Assembly: GCA_037133395.1 (NCBI GenBank)
Contig: JBAXOG010000172.1
Location: forward strand, 1-10,265
Source: CAIZQW01 sp037133395
GTDB lineage: Bacteria; Verrucomicrobiota; Kiritimatiellia; RFP12; UBA1067
Direction of reading: 5' to 3'
Length of the DNA: 10,265 nucleotides
Of the stretch, positions 7,401 through 10,265 are shown in pieces. Numbering within the stretch: position 1 is the stretch's first letter; the number at the start of each line of letters is the position of its first letter. Position numbers and translations under genes: made by a program. The notes under the pieces are model-generated. The model did not search any database, was not told the DNA's origin, and was given only the letters and a program-made list of their open reading frames with translations.

Positions 7401-8963
7401 TCAGAATACACTGATCATCGTGCCCCTTGGCTTCTTGATCAGAAGCAGCTTTGTGCTGTCGTTCGATATCTTCAGCAGAGTGTTGGTCGGCAGACTTGCT
7501 GACGAGAACGAGCTCACGCCCCCGCTAATTGCTCCTCCTCCCGTACATTCCGCCAGCGTCACCTGCGTCCTCACCTCGTTTGTTGCACTCACCGTCAACG
7601 TTCCACCGAGCGTCAGGTTACCGTTCACCTGAAGCAGGCCCGCCGTGCCCCCACCCGTGGCGATGGTCAGCGTCCGGCTCGGCGTCAACAAGTCAAGCGG
7701 CCCGCTGACGAGCAGCGTGGCGCTGTTGCTCACGGCCCAGGTGGCGCTCTTCACGTCGTTCGTCATCGCCAACGTTCCCGCGAGCACCGTCGTCGTGCCT
7801 GTATACGTGTTCGTATTTGAAAGAACTTGCGTTCCGGCGCCGCTCTTCGTGAGCGAAAGATTGTTCTGGTTAGCGCCCCCGCCGCCGATCATGCCATTAA
7901 ACGTGTTTGTTCCCGATGCAAAGTTTAGAACAAGCGATGAGACAATATTGCTGCCGCCAACGATAGCTGCATTTGGCGCGCTGCCACTCAGCCCCGCAAG
8001 CGTCTGGCTGATGCCGACCAGTTTCAGAGTGCCGTTCGTCCTGCATGCATAGACCGTGGCCGCAGGCAGCCGGTCATCGCCTCCGACAAGCGTAATGGTG
8101 CCGCTCCCGTAGTTGGTAGTGGCGCCAGTATAGGTACTGGCACCGGTAAGCGTGTAGGAGTTGTTGCCGAATGTCAGACTACGGGGACCACCCGTCTCGT
8201 TAATCGGACCAGCAATCGTGCCCGCACCGGTGTTGATCGTGATTGAGGAGTCTCCTTGCAAGGTGATCGTACCCGTCACTGTCACGCCCGTTTGATCGAA
8301 GCGCAATGGCCCGCGATTGTTCGAGGCGCCGTTGTAGCCAATCCGAATGTCATTCGTGAACGTTCCAGGTACTCCGATGTAAAGCCCACCTGCTGTCCCG
8401 CAGTCGATGGTGGATGTCCCGAATGCGGCGAGGTTCTTCACAGTCACCCGCACATTATTTCCGAGCATGGTGGTTCCTGTGAACTGATTGCTTCCGCTGA
8501 GATTTATCCATTTCTCGGATGTTCCGGAGGACATACTGAACCTGATGTCGCTGCCGCTGAGCACATTGCTAATCGTCACTTTGTTGTCACCGGCATAACT
8601 GACGGTGCCAGAAGTCGCAAGGGCAAGGGTGCCCGCTCCTGTCAGCATGTAAACGTCATTCGACGGGAAACTTAAGCCGGCGGCACTGAGACTGCCGCTG
8701 AGCGTGACCGTCGAAGAAGCCCCCCCCGCCGCGGCGAAATTCGCAATGGCGGTTCCGTCGTTGTTCCATGGCGCCGCGGTTCCAGAGGCCCACCAGTTCG
8801 CGGTGGACGTGTCCCACGGGCCGTTTCCGACGACAGGCCCTGTGCCGCCCGCCACAGAGCTCCAGACGTTCGTCGACAGCGCTCCCGCCTGCAAGGCCCA
8901 CATGCCGATCATACTCGCCATGGCAATCATATACCGCTTCTGAATCTGTTTCCGAGTTGTCAT
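7401..8963 (-). CDS. Secreted autotransporter-associated beta-strand repeat protein without a barrel
   Basis: A complete 520-residue protein. The N-terminus has a basic segment (TRKQIQKR), a hydrophobic core (about 12-25) and a likely cleavage after AGA near residue 28. The mature part is rich in Gly, Ser, Thr and Asn, as in beta-helical passengers. At least three degenerate PATR-type units are visible: NLSGSNQFTGTTML (about 153), LTGASTYTGATT (about 270) and LTKSGAGTQVLSNTNTYTGT (about 370). The protein ends LLLIKKPRGTMISVF with no room for an outer-membrane beta-barrel and no PEP-CTERM or LPXTG-like tail. It is therefore probably a secreted or surface-attached beta-helix protein, not a self-translocating autotransporter. 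It may bind glycan or attach cells to substrate, given its glycosidase neighbours, but no function can be read directly. A clear ribosome-binding site supports the ATG at 8963. Confidence 0.9.
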   Translation of the reverse strand: MTTRKQIQKRYMIAMASMIGMWALQAGALSTNVWSSVAGGTGPVVGNGPWDTSTANWWASGTAAPWNNDGTAIANFAAAGGASSTVTLSGSLSAAGLSFPSNDVYMLTGAGTLALATSGTVSYAGDNKVTISNVLSGSDIRFSMSSGTSEKWINLSGSNQFTGTTMLGNNVRVTVKNLAAFGTSTIDCGTAGGLYIGVPGTFTNDIRIGYNGASNNRGPLRFDQTGVTVTGTITLQGDSSITINTGAGTIAGPINETGGPRSLTFGNNSYTLTGASTYTGATTNYGSGTITLVGGDDRLPAATVYACRTNGTLKLVGISQTLAGLSGSAPNAAIVGGSNIVSSLVLNFASGTNTFNGMIGGGGANQNNLSLTKSGAGTQVLSNTNTYTGTTTVLAGTLAMTNDVKSATWAVSNSATLLVSGPLDLLTPSRTLTIATGGGTAGLLQVNGNLTLGGTLTVSATNEVRTQVTLAECTGGGAISGGVSSFSSASLPTNTLLKISNDSTKLLLIKKPRGTMISVF

Positions 8964-8970
8964 GATCTAA

Positions 8971-8977
8971 TTCCTTT
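8971..8977 (-). promoter_or_regulatory. Ribosome-binding site of the beta-repeat gene
   Basis: On the minus strand AAAGGAA lies 7 nt before the ATG at 8963, at normal spacing. It is the clearest Shine-Dalgarno sequence in the window and fixes this start. Confidence 0.75.
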
Positions 8978-9017
8978 CATTGAAAAAAACCTAACCAGCT
9001 TTCACTAGTATTGTAAC

Positions 9018-9066
9018 TTTATCAGAAAACGGCTTTGAGCGCTATCCCCCAAAATAGGGGGTATGG
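9018..9066 (-). promoter_or_regulatory. Candidate promoter/operator upstream of the beta-repeat gene
   Basis: TTTATCAGAAAA (9018-9029) and ATCCCCC-AAAATA-GGGGGTAT (9044-9064, counted from the A after the T at 9043) lie 55 and about 83 bp before the ATG at 8963. The 28-bp offset from box to first C of the palindrome is identical to that at 2922-2970. The leader sequence between box and start codon is not conserved between the two copies, so conservation stops just after the putative -10. That pattern is expected if the box marks the edge of a promoter. Function is inferred. Confidence 0.5.
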
Positions 9067-9112
9067 GGAGGGTAGACAAGGGAGGAGGTTGCAGGGAGGA
9101 GGTTTGAGGGAG

Positions 9113-9216
9113 GACTGAGTGACAAATTGACGGATTGACTGATTGATTCATTTGGCCTGCCCAGTCAATCCGTCCTCAGCAATCAACCCGTCACTCGGTC
9201 AATCCGTCAATCCGTC
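9113..9216. other. Long imperfect inverted repeat built of 8-bp units (copy 2)
   Basis: The arm 9113-9148 can pair imperfectly with 9181-9216 across a 32-nt loop, the same geometry as 3023-3126. It includes GACTGAGTGAC opposite tandem GTCAATCC units. It sits directly after the stop codon of the GH63-like gene, so in that mRNA it would be a 3' stem-loop. No U-tract follows, so a terminator role is only a possibility. Confidence 0.55.
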
Positions 9217-9229
9217 CCCTCGCACGCAT

Positions 9230-10265
9230 TCATTTTTCGATCTTACGGAAGAGTGGTGTTGGAGCAAAGCGTGACCACTCCTCGGCGGCGCGGCCCGCGC
9301 GATGATCGCGCAGATAGCGCTGGAACGTCAGCGGCAGGCAACCGGCCGTGCCCATGATGCGACAGCCGTGCGCGAGGCCGCTGCTGTGATACCACTCGCT
9401 CGGCTGATAGGTTTTTTCGATCGCCTTGAAAACCCCCTGATTGTAGTGCCGGGCGAACTCCGCCGCCTTGTCCCATTCGCCATATCGCAGTAGTCCGTCG
9501 AAGGCCGTCGAGGCGTCAATGGGCCAGGAGTGGCCGTCGCCCCAGTGACCGACTTTCGGGTTGAAGGCCGGATCGTTGAGCGCCAGTTGCGGGATCGGAA
9601 TCGGCGCAAAGAACTGTTGCGGATCGAACAGCGCCTTAACCAGTTCATCCTTCTGGCGTTGGTCGGGAATGCCCGCCCAGAGCATCCAGAAGGCGGCATT
9701 GAGCCGGCGCATCACCTTCCGGCCGTCGGAGCGAACAACCGTGTAGTAGAACTTCGTCTGCTCATCCCACATGTTCTTGTTCACCCACGCCCTGACCCGC
9801 TCATATTCCGCCGTGAAATGGGCCGCGCCTTCCGTGTCCCCTAATTCCTTGGCCATGAAGGCCAGATCCTCGGCGAGGCGCGCCTGACAGGCGAGGATGT
9901 CCAGCAGATAGAGGCGCTCCTGGCGATACTCGATGCCCGGGACACCGCGCATCGCGGGAATTTCCCCGTGATGGGTGGGGCCGTTGTCCCGGCCGTATTC
10001 GCTGATATTTTGGTTCAACGACAGGCTCTCGTGTCCAATGGCGAATAACCCGCTGGCGTTGGGGTCCCGGTTCTTCAGGAACCACTGATACATGCCTTTC
10101 AGGCGCGGATAACTCCTGGCCAAAAACTTTCGGTCGCCGGTAAATCGGTAATAGTCGCAGACAACCGGGGAGATGTTCGGGTTCTGGCTGGTCTTGGGGT
10201 CTTCCGATCCACCCCATCTCTGCCCGACCATCTGCGGGACACACCCGTTGGTGCCTTGGGCATCC
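9230..10265 (-). CDS. C-terminal part of a GH63-like (alpha/alpha)6-barrel glycosidase
   Basis: The frame is open to the right edge: 344 residues are visible before the stop at 9230. The ATG at 10231 is internal, since codons before it (ending NGCVPQ) continue the same domain. Family-type features are SQNPNISPVVCDYYRFTGD, YPRLKGMYQWFLKNRDPN, a long helix with EDLAFMAKELG, NMWDEQTKFYY, and HWGDGHSWPIDASTAFDGLLRYG. These match the helical barrel of GH63 and related clan enzymes (alpha-glucosidase, mannosylglycerate hydrolase, trehalase-like). Asp in GRDNGP (visible residue 93) and Glu in PSEWYHSSG (residue 290) lie where the general acid and base of GH63 would be expected; this is inference. 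The N-terminal half, including any signal peptide, lies outside the window, so neither location nor exact family is certain. The module copy 2 begins about 8 bp after the stop. Confidence 0.85.
   Translation of the reverse strand, partial: DAQGTNGCVPQMVGQRWGGSEDPKTSQNPNISPVVCDYYRFTGDRKFLARSYPRLKGMYQWFLKNRDPNASGLFAIGHESLSLNQNISEYGRDNGPTHHGEIPAMRGVPGIEYRQERLYLLDILACQARLAEDLAFMAKELGDTEGAAHFTAEYERVRAWVNKNMWDEQTKFYYTVVRSDGRKVMRRLNAAFWMLWAGIPDQRQKDELVKALFDPQQFFAPIPIPQLALNDPAFNPKVGHWGDGHSWPIDASTAFDGLLRYGEWDKAAEFARHYNQGVFKAIEKTYQPSEWYHSSGLAHGCRIMGTAGCLPLTFQRYLRDHRAGRAAEEWSRFAPTPLFRKIEK

Larger units (their letters stand above)
9018..9222 (-). repeat. Intergenic module, copy 2
   Basis: This fills nearly all of the 266-bp gap between the GH63-like gene stop (9230) and the beta-repeat start (8963), ending only about 8 bp from the stop codon. 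Part order and orientation match copy 1 at 2922-3134. The purine tract is shorter than in copy 1. The arms use slightly different 8-bp units (GTCAATCC repeated at the high end). No coding potential is seen. Confidence 0.9.

Noticed and set aside
7401..8963. Classical type V autotransporter
   Set aside because: The protein ends right after the beta-repeat region with no C-terminal beta-barrel domain.

Overview
The window looks like chromosomal DNA from a polysaccharide-degrading bacterium of the PVC group, most likely Kiritimatiellota, Lentisphaerota or Verrucomicrobiota. This rests on the mix of large secreted glycoside hydrolases, a protein with autotransporter-associated beta-strand repeats but no barrel, a DUF5703-type hydrolase, and moderately high GC. 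No rRNA or other taxonomic marker is present, so the assignment is inference.

All four genes lie on the minus strand. In transcription order (right to left) they are: (1) 9230..>10265, the C-terminal part of an (alpha/alpha)6-barrel glycosidase resembling GH63; (2) 7401..8963, a complete secreted 520-residue protein with autotransporter-type beta-strand repeats; (3) 3224..7300, a very large fusion of a DUF5703/GH95-like hydrolase with a complete GH36-like alpha-galactosidase module; (4) <1..2860, a GH3 beta-glycosidase with a non-catalytic N-terminal domain, continuing past the left edge. The GH3 frame runs open from its ATG to the first base of the window with no stop or frameshift. Long plus-strand frames in the window are antisense shadows of these genes.

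The most unusual non-coding content is a pair of related intergenic modules of about 200 bp (2922..3134 and 9018..9222), in the same orientation. One lies upstream of the GH3 gene and the other upstream of the beta-repeat gene. Each has the same parts in the same order: a TTTATCAGAAAA box, a C5-N6-G5 palindrome exactly 28 bp away, a purine-rich tract, and a long imperfect inverted repeat of 8-bp units with 36-nt arms and a 32-nt loop. The box lies 55 to 62 bp from the start codon in both cases. A combined end-of-gene and promoter module fits this, though a spreading non-coding repeat is the main alternative. The gap between genes 2 and 3 is only 100 bp and lacks the module, so those two may be co-transcribed.

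Together the genes suggest an export-based glycan-degradation cluster: alpha-galactosidase, possible alpha-fucosidase or alpha-galactosidase, beta-glucosidase or beta-xylosidase, and an alpha-glucosidase-like enzyme, plus a surface or secreted adhesin-like protein. No transporter, SusC/SusD pair, sulfatase or regulator gene is visible.
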